Made by a program: the position numbers and the translations under genes. Below are positions 22,280 through 33,794 of a DNA stretch of 64,000 bases, piece after piece. Source of the DNA: Chimonanthus salicifolius (Eukaryota > Streptophyta > Magnoliopsida > Laurales > Calycanthaceae); assembly GCA_013350335.1 (NCBI GenBank), contig CM023540.1, forward strand, positions 18,729,828 through 18,793,827. The letters are read 5' to 3'. The notes under the pieces are model-generated. The model saw only the letters and a program-made list of their open reading frames with translations. It did not search any database and was not told where the DNA came from. Positions within the stretch are counted from its first letter, which is position 1; each line of letters begins with the position of its first letter.

Positions 22280-22838
22280 TTCGAGAGAAGGACTGTCATT
22301 TTCCAGTCCTCTCTGATACATTTGTTCGAATGAATTGAGCCATTCATTTGAATGAATGCACGTCTATATGCCATTCGTTCGAATGAATGGATTGATTCAT
22401 TCGAACGAATGACATTCGATCGAAGGACTGTCATTTTCCAGTCCCCTCTGATTCATTCGTTCGAATGAATGGATGGATTCATTCGAACGAATGAACAGCT
22501 TCTGCCCATTCATTTGAATAAATGGAATTTACACTAGGGAATTCGTTCAAATGAATTGTTCATTCGAATGAATGGATTTTACAGATGGGCATTCGTTCGA
22601 ATGAGTCAAAATCTCGGCAGGATGCATATATTCATTCGAACGAATCCGAAATGAACTGGGAATTCGTTCGAATGAATGAAAACAGAGGGGGTATGCGTCC
22701 ATTCGTTAGAACGAATGGAGAAATGAACTGCGAATTCGTTTGAACGAATGGAAACGCTGGGGCAAAATGGTAATTAGCCACCCGCACCCTGAAACTGGTG
22801 TGTAGAGGCAGAAAAACCGGGTGTGTAAACGGAGAGCC
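22280..22838 (-). repeat. Right TIR of MULE 2
   Basis: Inverted counterpart of 17567-18090, with the same order of ATTCGAAT palindromes and landmarks GACTGTCATTTTCCAGTC, GGCAGGATGCATA and GGGTGTGTAAACGG. It ends CGGAGAGCC, directly before the TSD. Confidence 0.88.
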
Positions 22839-22859
22839 TTAAAAAATCTCTACTTTTTT

Positions 22860-23330
22860 ATTAAGAATAAAAAATAAATAATGACTGATATTTTAAATTC
22901 AATCGATATTATTTTTACATATTTCCAAAAGAAAAAGAAAAAAATTAGCCAAAATGAGTGGTGATTAATAGTGACTTTATAAAAAATGGTGAATTCTCGT
23001 TTTTAATGAAAATTTAATGGTGAATTTTCATTTTTTAATGAAAATTAATAGTGACTTTTTAGAAAATGATGGAAAATTAATTGTTGCTTAATCAAAATCG
23101 ATAAAAATTTAGTATGACTTTTCATTTTTTTTATGGAAATATATTGGTGATTTTTTTGTTTTTTATGAAAATTAATTTTGACTTTTAAAAAAAAAATAAT
23201 GGTGCCTTAATCAAAATCAATGAAAATTTATTATGACTTTTCATTTTTTTTTTTGAAATTTAATTATGCCAGCGAATACTTTTCTCTAGTGAGGTGAAGA
23301 ATGTTGCAGTAAAAGAAGAAATGTCTCCAG
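22860..23330. repeat. Degenerate tandem repeats, T/A-rich
   Basis: Related phrases recur: TTAATCAAAATC(G/A)AT with TATGACTTTTCATTTT at about 23087 and 23203 (offset about 116 bp), and AATGGTGAATT(T/C)TC near 22987 and 23019. No coding potential. Confidence 0.6.
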
Positions 23331-23334
23331 AAAA

Positions 23335-23880
23335 GGGCCGCGCATTTAGGCACCTGGAAAATTTGTTACCAGACATTCGATTTCAAATTTTTCGATGAAA
23401 TTACCACTTTGCCCTCCCATATTTGATCGTTCGAATGATTTTGCAATTCATTTTTAGATCATTCGAATAATTCCAATAGTTCAAAGGATCAGTTTGATCC
23501 TTCGAATGAATGGCAGAATGCTATAGTAACGTATTATTTAAATAATAAAATTTCATTTAAAATGTTAAAGTTATTTTTTAGACATTATGTATTTTCAAAA
23601 TTTCTCAAATTTAATATCTGGACTAATTACGATAGCCTGATAAAAATACTTTAAGAATTCAAGGTGTTTTGACACTCCCAAATGCTTAAAACACAGTATT
23701 TTACAAATAAGGGTATCCCTCAGCTGTGCCGAAAATACATTTGGGAGTGTCAAAAGACCTTGAAGTCTTAAAATATTTTTATCAGGTTATCGTAATTAGT
23801 CCAGATATTCAATTTGAGAAATTTTAGAAATATAAGTGCTTAAAAAATAACTGTCTATTGCCGATGCTACAATAAAATCT
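23335..23880. mobile_element. Truncated MULE with one recognisable end and a palindromic module
   Basis: The left end, GGGCCGCGCATTTAGGCACC...TTGTTACCAGACATTCG, resembles the terminus of MULE 1, followed by a few TTCGAATGA words. From about 23560 to 23870 there is an imperfect palindromic module of about 300 bp (CTGATAAAAATAC...AAGGGTATCCC...TATTTTTATCAGGTTAT). The same module occurs three times in the element at 29433-31185. I found no matching right TIR, so the element appears truncated. Confidence 0.65.
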
Positions 23881-23969
23881 TCTTTAAAATACTAGATGTG
23901 AAATTCTAATGGTATTCAAAACTCAAAATAATTTGAAATTTGGTTGCTCGCTCAATTTTTTTAAAGTCT

Positions 23970-24142
23970 TAAAGTATTCAAGTTTCTTGAAGTATCTGAT
24001 TAAATCATTAGAGCATGTGCAAATCTCCTTATTTTACACACCTGGATAAAACTAGGGGGAGTGACCCTTATATGTTGAGAGTGTGACTTGAACTAAAAAC
24101 TTCTCATAACTTCTTAGATTTTTTAACCATCAAGCCAACCCT
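23970..24142 (-). mobile_element. tRNA-derived SINE (family 1)
   Basis: Read on the minus strand it begins TTGGCTTGATGGTTAA (A-box-like), then AGTTCAAGTCACACTCTC (B-box-like). The body has GGGTCACTCCCCCTAG and GGTGTGTAAAATAAGGAGAT, and a 3' part GATTTAATCAGATACTTCAAG. The plus-strand copy at 32850-33030 matches it end to end with many substitutions. No clear TSD. Confidence 0.7.
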
Positions 24143-25914
24143 CTCGGATTCTTGTTGAACTTGATGCTTTTCTTATTGGATTATAGCTATTAACACACAG
24201 AGTGAACCAAGGCCAGACTTTGAAGATTTTACAGCCATAAGCTTGGGTGTGACAGATACTTGGGCCATTGGAGTAGGGCTTTGTGTTTCAGGACTTGGAT
24301 AATCGACTTTGTTTAAGATGGACCACTGCTGTCCTACTCACTGCCGGGGGCCCATATCAAATCTCTGGATATCTAACAAATGGGCCTGCCATTGTAAATT
24401 ATATCCAGGCCTACAAATTAAAGACCTGATTGAAATGATGAACCAAATAATACTTGAGAGATGCAAATTATGCAAAATACTGGAAGTGACATGAATGTTT
24501 CTATTTCTCAAGCTACTTATTTTAACAGATGCTTGACCAACTTTGGATTTTACATATATTCAGCAGGAGTTCGGTGAGATTTCGGATCCACCATTTTTTT
24601 AACCTTGATATTCAGTCAACTACACACAGGGCAAATATTCAGGCGTCTCCATCGTGAGTCTAATAATGGCAGCATTATTAGAATTTTTTTTAATAATTAT
24701 TTATTAAAAATCATCTAAATTGCATCAATCAAATTATATTTTTAAAGGTTACATAATTTAAAAATTTTAAAAATAATTTAAACATATAAAATTTCAAAGT
24801 GCTTTTGAGCTTAAAAATTGCAGTTTGATAAATTTAAGTTTAGATCCTTCATGCGGGGTAGCACTAGGCATCTTATAGTGTCACTAATTTAAGAGTGATT
24901 GGTGACACCATAAATTTTCTAGTATTGTACAACTAGATGATCTAAATTCGGTGAATTCAATCAAAGATTATTTTTATCAATATTTAAAGAAAGATCTTCT
25001 CAATAAACTTGTTACCATCTTATTGAGTAGACTTCATGTTGTAATATGTTGTTCTCAAGAGATCATGGAAAGAAACGCCCTGGCGAGATCTCGGCCGATA
25101 ATTTTCTCTCTTTACAATGTTTTTTTTTTTAATTCCAAAAAAATTACAGAAACTTTAGAAAATTATGAACTTTATGGATATGCAATTTTTTCATTAAATA
25201 TCAGTCATTTACATGTTAAAATATTATTTTGAAGTTTTGATATCGAGAATTTCAAAAATTATTAATAAAATGATGGTAAATTACAAAAAATTGTAGAAAA
25301 ATCAGAAAAATTATACAAATATTTTGTTAACTTATTGACTTAGGTAATTAGTGTTATTTTTAAGTTATGAAATATAGATCTTCAAAATTAATTAATGAAA
25401 TGATCGAAAATAATAACTTATTAGTTCATGGCCATTAATCTTAACCCCATTAAATTATTACTGTCATCATGTTGTATAATGATTCATGATATATAATAAA
25501 ACATAGATAAACAAATTATTAGCATATGTAAGTGTTGCTCATAGATGTTTTGATGTATTATGAGTTTGTGATAGGGCAATAAGATATTAATATTCTTTTA
25601 TATTTTATATATTTGTTAGAAATAAAAATGTAATAATATATTAAAATTTTATTGCAATCCTGTTCTTGATGGTTAGCTATCTATTTATATCTATATATTT
25701 CGAAATATTTAAAAATAATTTCTAATTAAATTAATAAATTTGTTTTTTAAATTCTATTTTTTTCAATCAATGCTATTCATAATGTTTTTAAATTAAATCT
25801 CACAATCATAATTAAAGGATTGAATTTTATAGAATATTATATATGAAAATAAATGAATAAATGCATCTCTATAATGTCAAAAAAGTAGCAATAATTGTCC
25901 TTAATTTCAAACAG
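24143..25914. other. Intergenic AT-rich DNA, no gene seen
   Basis: No reading frame with recognisable motifs, no RNA gene and no well-defined repeat. A short CGAGATCTCGGCCGATAATT phrase near 25083 is similar to the CGGCCGATAT words found elsewhere. Confidence 0.5.
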
Positions 25915-26200
25915 TCTCAAATCTCTTTTTCTTCAAAAAATATTAACTCCTTGCATGTATTAATCTCTTTTTTTTTTTAAAAGAACATTAACTTTTCGCA
26001 TGTATGCATGGATCTCAATGAGAGAGAAGAGCTGTTGTGTATTTGCAAAAGAATTCCAACAGTCTCAATCCTTAATTTCAAAAGGTCTCAAATTTCTTTT
26101 TCTTCAAAAAATATTAACTTCTTGCATGTATTAATCTCTTTTTCTTCAAAAGAATATTACTTTTTTGCATGTGTGAATATTAATTTCTTGCATGTGTGAA
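25915..26200 (+). repeat. Tandem duplication, period about 170 bp
   Basis: The phrase TTCTTCAAAAAATATTAACT with GCATGTATTAATCTCTTTTT occurs near 25928 and 26101, and shorter related words (ATATTAA...TTGCATGTGTGAA) continue to 26200. No coding potential. Confidence 0.65.
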
Positions 26201-26228
26201 CCGTGGGAATCAACAATAACTTTTGAGT

Positions 26229-27210
26229 TCCAAAATTTAAAATTTCAAAATAATGGAAATTTTATAAAATTTCAAAATACCTTTTTTTTAAATTGTTCCA
26301 ACCAATATTTCCTAGTATTGGCCGATATCAATACCGATATTTCGTACTAAATATCGGCCGATATTTAGTTCGTACGGCCGATACATACTCGGGAATAAAA
26401 AACCCGGTAAATAAGAGAGAGAAAGATCTCAGCCGACCGAGATTTCAGCCAATTTTTCGACCCCTGATCATAATTAGTATGAACCCACCACACTGCATCC
26501 ATTTATAGAAAACCAAACCTTACTATAGATGATAACAAAGTACAATACCCATGGCTGAAAAGGAGAAACAATTTAAGATCCAGCCACAGTTACAAACCCA
26601 CCACCTTATTTATCATTACCTTTTTAATCATTATTGCTTATTTCACGGGAGGGGGCTATTTTCTTCTATTGTTAGAAAGTATCATCGTCGTTGTCACCAT
26701 CATTTGAACTCATTTCTGAGTTTCAAAATTTAAAATTTCAAAATAATGGGAATTTTATAAAATTTAAAAATACCCTTTTTAAAAATTGTTCTTACCAATA
26801 TTTCTTAATGTCGGCCGATATCAATACCGATATTTCGTACTAAATATCGGCCGATATTTAGTTCGTATGGCTGATACGTACTCGGGAATAAAAAAATTGG
26901 GTAAATAAGAGAGAGAAAGATCTCGCCCGAGATCTTGTCCGAACTGAGATTTCAGCCCTTTTTTTAACCCCTGATCATAAGTAGTATGAACCCACCACAC
27001 TGCATCCATTTATAGAAAACCAACCCTTACTATAGAATTATAGATTATAACAGAGTACAATACCCATGGCTGAAAAGGAGAAACAATTTAAGATCCAGCC
27101 ACAATGCTACAAACCCACCACCTTATTTATCATTACCTTTTTAATAACTATTGCTTATTTCATGGGAGTGGGCTATTTTCTTCTATTGTTACTCATCATT
27201 ATCATTTGAA
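26229..27210 (+). repeat. Tandem direct duplication, unit about 490 bp, of MITE remnant plus small-gene segment
   Basis: Unit 1 (26225-26718) and unit 2 (26719 to about 27210) align from GAGTT(C/T)CAAAATTTAAAATT through a block of TCGGCCGATAT words, GAGAGAGAAAGATCTC, ACCCCTGATCATAA, CACTGCATCCATTTATAG, and the 3' part of the small-gene segment. Unit 1 ends inside the small gene at GAACTCATTTCTG, where unit 2 begins. The junction at 26718/26719 is therefore a recombination or duplication breakpoint, leaving a truncated gene copy B in unit 1. Confidence 0.85.
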
Positions 27211-27299
27211 CTCATTTCTGCACTGAGCTGCAATCTGGCCTCTGGATCAACGGGGCCTATTAATTCCTCAACCAGCAGAGCAAAGACTTCATCCGCCAT
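27189..27299 (-). CDS. Small acidic protein, family copy C (36 aa, probably degenerate)
   Basis: The minus-strand ATG at 27299 opens a 36-codon frame (MADEVFALLVEELIGP..., ending in an Asn/Asp/Glu-rich tail). It aligns with copies A and D but lacks the internal stretch of about 18 residues found in D, and stops at 27189-27191. The leader (AGACGGAAGAATGCACAAG complement) and the TATATAAA motif near 27360 are kept. Function unknown; likely a shortened paralogue. Confidence 0.4.
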   Translation of the reverse strand: MADEVFALLVEELIGPVDPEARLQLSAEMSSNDNDE

Positions 27300-27486
27300 A
27301 GTTGAACTAGAAACAAACAGGAGACGGAAGAATGCACAAGAAGAATGGGTGGAGTGTGATATTTATATAGCAGTAACACCATAGCTATGGGTGGGGAAAT
27401 AGATAAGATAGTCGATATTACAAAAGAAGTGATTTAATTGAGCAGTGAGAGAAAAGAAAGGCATCATTGGGGCCAGCCCCCAAAAT

Positions 27487-28660
27487 GGCAGCCCATACAT
27501 ACACCACCGAAATCTGTCAGTAGACACCGCATTTTGAATTCGTTGTGGAAATTATGTTTCTATCCTTCCGCGTGGAATCGACTGAACGAACAGACATTTC
27601 ATTTTCGCTTCGATCGATAAATCTTAGCCGTATATACAATCGTGCATTTGAACAGAAAGTTCATTTTAACTTCGTCCGATTGATCCTAACAGCGTATACA
27701 ATCATGGGATCGATTCCAGGAATCGTCCAATCGAACTTCCAAATGGAAGAATCGATAGAACGATTCTAGAAATCGTCCAATCGAACCTCCAAATGGAGTG
27801 GAGAAGGATTTTTAAAAGAGGTCATTTCTCAACCAATTTTTACAAACAAGGTATCAAAATTCATCTACTCTAAATTTTATGAACTCCAGTACTGATTTTA
27901 AGTGAAAAATGTATAGTTTTGGACTTAAAAATCGTACCCAAAGAATTAATTTCAAAAGAGTTTTTATATCTTGTTTGTAAAAATAGGTTGAGAAACCGCC
28001 TCATTTGAAAATCCGAACCAAACGAGCAAAGGGTACAGTTGACAGGGAGGCCGCTTCTCGACTGATTTTTACAAACAAGATATCAAAATTCATCTACTCT
28101 GAATTTTATGAACTCTGGGATTAATTTTAAGTGAAAATGGTATAGTTTTGAGCTTAAAAAATTATATCCAAAGAATTAAGAAGGAAGATCATTTTTCCTT
28201 AATTCTTTGGGTATGATTTTTAAGTCCAAAACTATACCCTTTTCACTTAAAATCAGTTTCGGAGTTTATAAAATTTAGAGTAGATGAATTTTGATACATT
28301 GTTTGTAAAAATCGGTCGAGAAATGACCTCTTTTGAAAATCCCTCTCCACTCCATTTGGAGGTTCGATTGGATGATTTTTGGAATCGTTCGATCAATTCT
28401 TCTATTTGGAAGTTCGATTGGATGATTCCTGGAATTGATCGCACGAATGTATATGCTTTTAGGATCAATCAGAATAAATCTAAAATGAATTGTTTGTTCA
28501 ATTGCATGATTGCATACGCCTAAGATCGATCAATCGAAGCGAAAGTGAACTGTCTGTTCATTCGGTCGATTCCACGCGGAAGGGTAGAAACGTAATTTCC
28601 ACTACGAATTCAAAATGCTGTGTTTGCTAGCATATTTCGGGGGTGTCTGTATGGGCAACC
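27487..28660. mobile_element. MULE 4: non-autonomous foldback-like element with 8-bp TSD
   Basis: Flanked by CCCAAAAT at 27479-27486 and 28661-28668; this target occurs once in the uninterrupted copy at 499-506. The outer 450-460 bp on each side are inverted repeats (GCCCATACA...; TTTGAATTCGT; GGAATCGAC; CCAAATGGAGTGGAGA; ATTCATCTACTCT; CAAAGAATTAA), so the element can fold into a long hairpin. Sub-terminal words such as GTATACAATC and GATTGATCCTAACA resemble the MULE 1 TIR, so it may have been mobilised by that family. No protein is encoded. Confidence 0.88.
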
Positions 28661-29432
28661 CCCAAAATTTGATCAATCTGCAATGACCTGATGTAATAAA
28701 ACATAAAATACAAAACCCTGCAAACTATACTAATCCCCCTAGTCTTGGTTCTAGATCTTTCGGACAGATTTAGGGCATCAAATGATATGATTTTTTTTCT
28801 TAAAAATAGTAGATTATTTCATTAGATTTTGTGTCGATCCGGTCACGGATTGTATATATAGTCGTTTTGTGAGATATTAGAGCATCAGCAACGAGAGTCA
28901 TCTCTTACTTATCTTTGTTAATTTCTATAGTGTAGGAGAACCGAAATTGACCCAATCATAGTTTAAATTCATTTTTAAAGTGCTGATATATATATCGGTC
29001 GTACATGATATCGGTCAATATATCAACCACAAAATCGCCCATTATAAATATTGATCCAAATATTGGTTTTTTTTTAAATTAAAATATTAGTCTTTCGTGC
29101 CACTGATATTTAGCCATATCATTCAAATATTCGCCATGATATCGGCTGATATTTTTTTTTTTTCTATAATTGTTTTTTAAAAAAAGAGTGCTTTTCTGTT
29201 TTTAATTTTTTTAATTCAAACAAATTAAATAAAGAAATTGTCTGAATTTTTTTTAAAAAAAAAAAAGAAAAGAGAACGATAGCGGCAGAGATATTGCTAT
29301 ATCCAATATCACCCATATCTCTGCCCCAGCGATTTTAAAAGCCCTGGACCCAACTCTGGAAATTAAAAATTGGATAAAAGATTCGATTAGGCTTGGGCCC
29401 ACGTATTCCCAATTGATAACCTATTTAAAAAG
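28661..29432. repeat. Duplicated segment continuing into a CGGCCGATAT-type MITE remnant
   Basis: 28669-28790 matches 507-600. From about 28985 to 29432 the sequence matches 35455-35793, including the TCGG(T/C)CGTACA start, ATATTGGT...TTCGTGCCAC, ...GCCCTGGACCCAAC, and GGCTTGGGCCCAC(G/T)TATTCCC. This places the left half of the host site of the 29433-31185 element inside an older segmental duplication. Confidence 0.8.
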
Positions 29433-31185
29433 GGGAGCACTTACACACACCCGGAAATCCTGCCTCTACACACCCATTTTTGAAATTTCGTGGTAAATTA
29501 CCATTTTACCCCCGTATTTCCAATCATTCGAATGAATGTCCAGTTTATTTTGGCATTCATTCGAATGAATGCCCAGTTTATTTTGGCATTCATTCGAATG
29601 AATGGGCTGAACAGTAACACGGAATACTGTTCAGCCCCTCATTCGAATGAATGGATCCATTCATTCGAATGAATGGTGTTTATCAATGAATGTATGCCCA
29701 TTCATTCGAATGAATGGGCTTCATTCATTCGAATGAATGTTCATTCGAATGAATGAAGACCATTCATTCGAATGATTCCATTATGCGCATTCATTCGGAT
29801 TCATTCATTCGGATTCATTCCTTCAGCTGCAGTAAAATTATTTAAATATTTATTTTTAAAACTTTAAACTTATTTTTTAAGCATTGTATATTTCCAAAAT
29901 TTCTCAAATTGAATATCTAGATTAATTGCAATAATCTGGTAAAAATACCTTAAGACTTCAAGGTCTTTTGACACTCCTAAATATTTAAAACACAGCATTT
30001 TACAAATAAGGGTATCCCTAGGCTGTGTCGAAAACACATTTGGAAGTGCCAAAAGACCTTGAAGTCTTAAGGTGTTTTTATCAGGTTATTTTAATTAGTC
30101 TAAATATTTAATTTGAGAAATTTTGAAAATACACCGTGCTTAAAAATAACTGTCTATATTTTGAAACATAGACCGTTATTTTTTAAGTACTGTGTATTTC
30201 CAAAATTTCTCAAATTGAATATCTAGACTAATTAAAATAACCTGATAAAAATACCTTAAGACATCAAGGTCTTTTGACACTCCTAAATATTTAAAACACA
30301 GTATTTTACAAATAAGGGTATCCCTAGGCTGTGTAGGCTGTGTCGAAAACACATTTGAAAGTGTCAAAAGACCTTAAAGTCTTAAGGTATTTTTATTAGG
30401 TTATTTTAATTAGTCTAGATATTCAATTTGAGAAATTTTGAAAATACACAGTGCTTAAAAAATAACGGTCTATGTTTCAAAATATAGACAGTTATTTTTA
30501 AGCACTGTGTATTTTCAAAATTTCTCAAATTAAATATTTAGACTAATTAAAATAACCTGATAAAAATACCTTAAGACTTCAAGGTCTTTTGACACTTCCA
30601 AATGTGTTTTCGACACAGCCTAGGGATACCATTATTTGTAAAATGCTGTGTTTTAAATATTTAGGAGTGTCAAAAGACCTTGAAGTCTTAAGGTATTTTT
30701 ATCAGATTATTGCAATTAATCTAGATATTCAATTTGAGAAATTTTGGAAATATACAATGCTTAAAAAATAAGTTTAAAGTTTTAAAAATAAATATTTAAA
30801 TAATTTTACTGCAGCTGAAGGAATGAATCCGAATGAATGAATCCAAATGAATGCGCATAATGGAATCATTCGAATGAATGGTCTTCATTCATTCGAATGA
30901 ACATTCATTCGAATGAATGAAGCCCATTCATTCGAATGAATGGGCATACATTCATTGATAAACACCATTCATTCGAATGAATGGATCCATTCATTCGAAT
31001 GAGGGGCTGAACAGTATTCCGTGTTACTGTTCAGCCCATTCATTCGAATGAATGCCAAAATAAACTGGGCATTCATTCGAATGAAAGCCAAAATGAACTG
31101 GACATTCATTCGAATGATTGGAAATATGGGGGTAAAATGGTAATTTGCCACGAAATTTCAGAAACGGGTGTGTGTAAGTGCTCCC
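29433..31185. mobile_element. MULE 3: near-perfect 1.75-kb foldback element with exact 8-bp TSD
   Basis: The ends GGGAGCACTTACACACA and inverse are flanked by TTAAAAAG at 29425-29432 and 31186-31193. The two arms match almost base for base: ATTCGAAT-rich blocks at 29520-29830 and 30820-31120, and the modules at 29870-30160 and 30485-30780. The whole element can therefore form one long hairpin, with a third palindromic module at the centre (30170-30475). Few mismatches between the arms suggest recent origin or correction. The empty site is present at 35794-35801. Confidence 0.93.
29870..30780. repeat. Three alternating 300-bp palindromic modules
   Basis: Each module runs from CAAAATTTCTCAAATT and (T)ACCTTAAGACTTCAAGG through a core AACACAG(C/T)ATTTTACAAAT and GGGTATCCCTAGGCTGTGTCG, then repeats the first half inverted. 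Modules A and B have the core in plus orientation and module C in minus. B has a 9-bp internal duplication (TAGGCTGTG). The 60-residue open frames found in every module follow from the repeat and show no protein-like features. Confidence 0.85.
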
Positions 31186-31850
31186 TTAAAAAGAGCTCAA
31201 AGTTGGAATCAAGCTTTTGTGTTGGGGCTCAATTCGCATCTCAAAAGCTTATTATTCCATATATTGTTAAAGACTTTATTCTCAGATGTTTTATTTTTTA
31301 AATTGAATCAAATCCTATTATTTGACTTGATTGGCTGTGAATAAATCTCGGAGTTAATTCATCTTTTAAAATAATTAAGTTCATTTAATAATTAATGCAT
31401 TTATTTATTTTTCATTATTGTTATTATCATTTCATCCTTTTATTCTAGACATTTCATGTTTTCCTTAAAAAAAAATCTTGACTCGTTGTTCATTGAACTC
31501 TTTAGATTTGCTTCTATATTAGACAATTGAAATAAAATACATAATAATTAAAGAGTATTTTATAAGTTAGAAGAATTTAATTTAACTTTTATCATATTAT
31601 AATTTAAAAATAGAGAAAATTTATATAAAAATTGACTTGAAATAGAAAAATGACATTATTTATATAAAAATTTATCATATTTATTTTTTATACTTTTAAT
31701 AAATTTACTTTTACAGTTAAAACTTTCTCATGTTACATAATGTTTATATTAAAATTACAATTTAAATAATTTAATTCAGTAATTGAATCTAGTAAGATTA
31801 AATTATAATAAAAATAGTTTTCTAAATTATTTGGTTTTTAAAATATGGCT
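31186..31850. repeat. Right half of the segmental duplication
   Basis: 31186-31850 matches 35794-36665: AGAGCTCAAAGTT(G/C)GAATC, CTCAATTCGCATCTCAAA, TTATTATTCCATA, TTTGACTTGAT(T/C)GG, and further on TAATTCAGTAATTGAATCTA. The partner copy contains extra sequence around 36320-36480. No gene. Confidence 0.8.
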
Positions 31851-32849
31851 AAAGTAGGTTCAAAATGCGGGTCAAGTCGGGTTTCGGGTTGAGTCGAGTT
31901 ATAATTCGAGTCGGGTCGGGTCAAGACGTCTGGGTCAAAAGTTCGAGTCAGGTTTCATATATTACTAACTTGGACCGGGTCGGGTTTTAAAAAACCCATC
32001 CCGACCCGGTCCGATTTAAGCCCTAATAATAACGTTGAACAAATATCATATTAAAATTTAAAACAGGATCATAAAATGGGCTTTACATTGTAACCCTATT
32101 CCACGAGCAGGATTCAACTTTTTCATTTGTTAAAACGAGTGACCTTGGACTACTCAACAGATTGTGAACAGGCCTGACCTTCGATAATTATGGGCTTGGT
32201 CTTGGGCTTGCGCTTGGGTGAATGAAAGCCCAACAAAATCCTGGCCCGTGAGGGTGGAGAGTGAGGGCGAAGGGTGGCTTTAAAGGGCCCATAATATATA
32301 CATGGTGTAATAAAATGTTATTATATGGTGTAAATAATGAATTTTAATAATATAGAACTTGAGAAAAATAGTTAATATTGTCTTATTACTGTAGGTTGAC
32401 TTTATGTGATTTGGTCCTTAAAAAATTGTTTCTAATGTATCATAATTTGTCATGTCTCATCTAATAAAATTTGGATTGAGATAAATTTCTAATTTTAACA
32501 TGTCGCTGTATATTACTTTGAATAACTTGTTCATCTTTGAGCGACCAGTTGCATAAAACATGAGCATAGACATTGGGTCATTAGGTAGCAACAAGTCAGG
32601 TTAGATTGGTTATATATAATAATAAGAAAATTTGTCAGAGTCAATTTATTCTAGATTTTAATTTGACTTGGACTCAAATTTTTTATGTAATTTTTTTTTG
32701 ATAAATGAGATAAAAATCTTATTTTAATAGATGTGAAAGATAAGACAAACTTCTCTTTTACATGGAGTGATTACTATTAGACTAATGCAAACTCATGGAT
32801 TTCTCTTTAATTGCTTTAAAATGTACGTACAATGTTACTAGAGTCCCAA
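31851..32849. other. Intergenic, with GGGTCGGGTC-rich stretch
   Basis: Positions 31865-32025 are locally rich in GTCGGGT and ACCCGAC words, a pattern seen in low-copy plant repeats. The remainder is AT-rich with no recognisable gene or RNA. Confidence 0.45.
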
Positions 32850-33035
32850 TCCATGAAGGTTAGCTTGATGGTTAAGAACTTAATACCCAATAAATCGTGG
32901 GAGGTTTTGGGTTCAAGTCTCACTTTCAATATACAAGGGTCACTCTCTCTAGTTTTACCCGATATGTGTGGATAGAGAAGTTTGCATGTACCCTAAAGAT
33001 TTAATCAAGTGTTCTAAGAGGTCTGAATATATTGG
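32850..33035 (+). mobile_element. tRNA-derived SINE (family 1)
   Basis: Begins near GAAGGTTAGCTTGATGGTTA (A box), with GGGTTCAAGTCTC (B box) about 50 bp on. The body has GGGTCACTCTCTCTAG and GATATGTGTGGATAGAGAAG, and the 3' portion GATTTAATCAAGTGTTCTA. It is the best-preserved of the family-1 copies in the window and the reference for those at 23970, 37742 and 55888. No convincing TSD seen. Confidence 0.72.
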
Positions 33036-33794
33036 ACTTCAATTTTATTTTATTTACGAGAGTCCCATCTTACAAGATTATGAAAGGATACTACTGCCTG
33101 AACCATGTCTGGACTCTATATTACCAACAAAGGAATGGAGTAGTTATTGAAATTTGCGAGATAATTAGTATAAGATTAGAGTTCATGAGCTAGAAGTTTC
33201 AGAGTCGATGGAATTTATGAAATTAGATTCTTCATTTTAACTCATGAAATTCACAATTAAAGTTAAAGAATAATAATTGCTGACAACTCGTTAAGTAATT
33301 ATCAAAGAGATTGTACATGTATCACGAATTAAATTATACATAATTAAATAAGATAGATTGTGGATTTTTGAATAATTTTATTTAAAGAAAACTTTTCAAT
33401 TTGATCATCAAACATAATGAAACAGACTATGAAAAAACAATAGTTTATGATAATTAATGTTTTTTTTTTCAATCTGAATCACAAGGTTAAAATCATTAGA
33501 CAAGACTCAAAATTTATACAATCGATGTCTATGTTACTTTTTACATATTTTATTAAAAAATATATGACCCTATTTAATATTTAAAAAGGTTTCTTTCGAA
33601 GGGGACATCTGAGAGTCCATCCATAGCGTGTCAAAATTAAATTGAATAGATGATTTTGAATGTAGTGTAAAAGTTATAAAACATTACTTGTTTGTATGAT
33701 TTAAATTTCATTCATCAGCTATTGTATTTTAAAATAGATTTAAATATAGAGCATCAAAATTGCACTTTTTTTATGAATTTACGTGTAAAAAACT

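Larger units (their letters stand above)
17567..22838. mobile_element. MULE 2: transposon with ATTCGAAT-rich TIRs and exact 8-bp TSD
   Basis: The ends are GGCTCTCCGTTTACACACCC and its inverted copy, flanked by TTAAAAAA at 17559-17566 and 22839-22846. The TIRs are about 0.5 kb (17567 to about 18090, and about 22280 to 22838) and are filled with CATTCGAATGAATG or TTCGAACGAAT palindromes. The interior contains a plant-transposon-protein fragment (18093-18404, minus), a GA-rich low-complexity region, and a nested solo-LTR-like block (18945-22165). Without the nested insertion the element is about 2.0 kb. No transposase remains, so it is non-autonomous. Confidence 0.9.

Noticed and set aside
29870..30771. 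Three nearly identical 60-63-residue open frames in MULE 3
   Set aside because: They are in the copies of one palindromic repeat module, in both orientations, with no protein-like features or upstream signals; similarity reflects the repeat.
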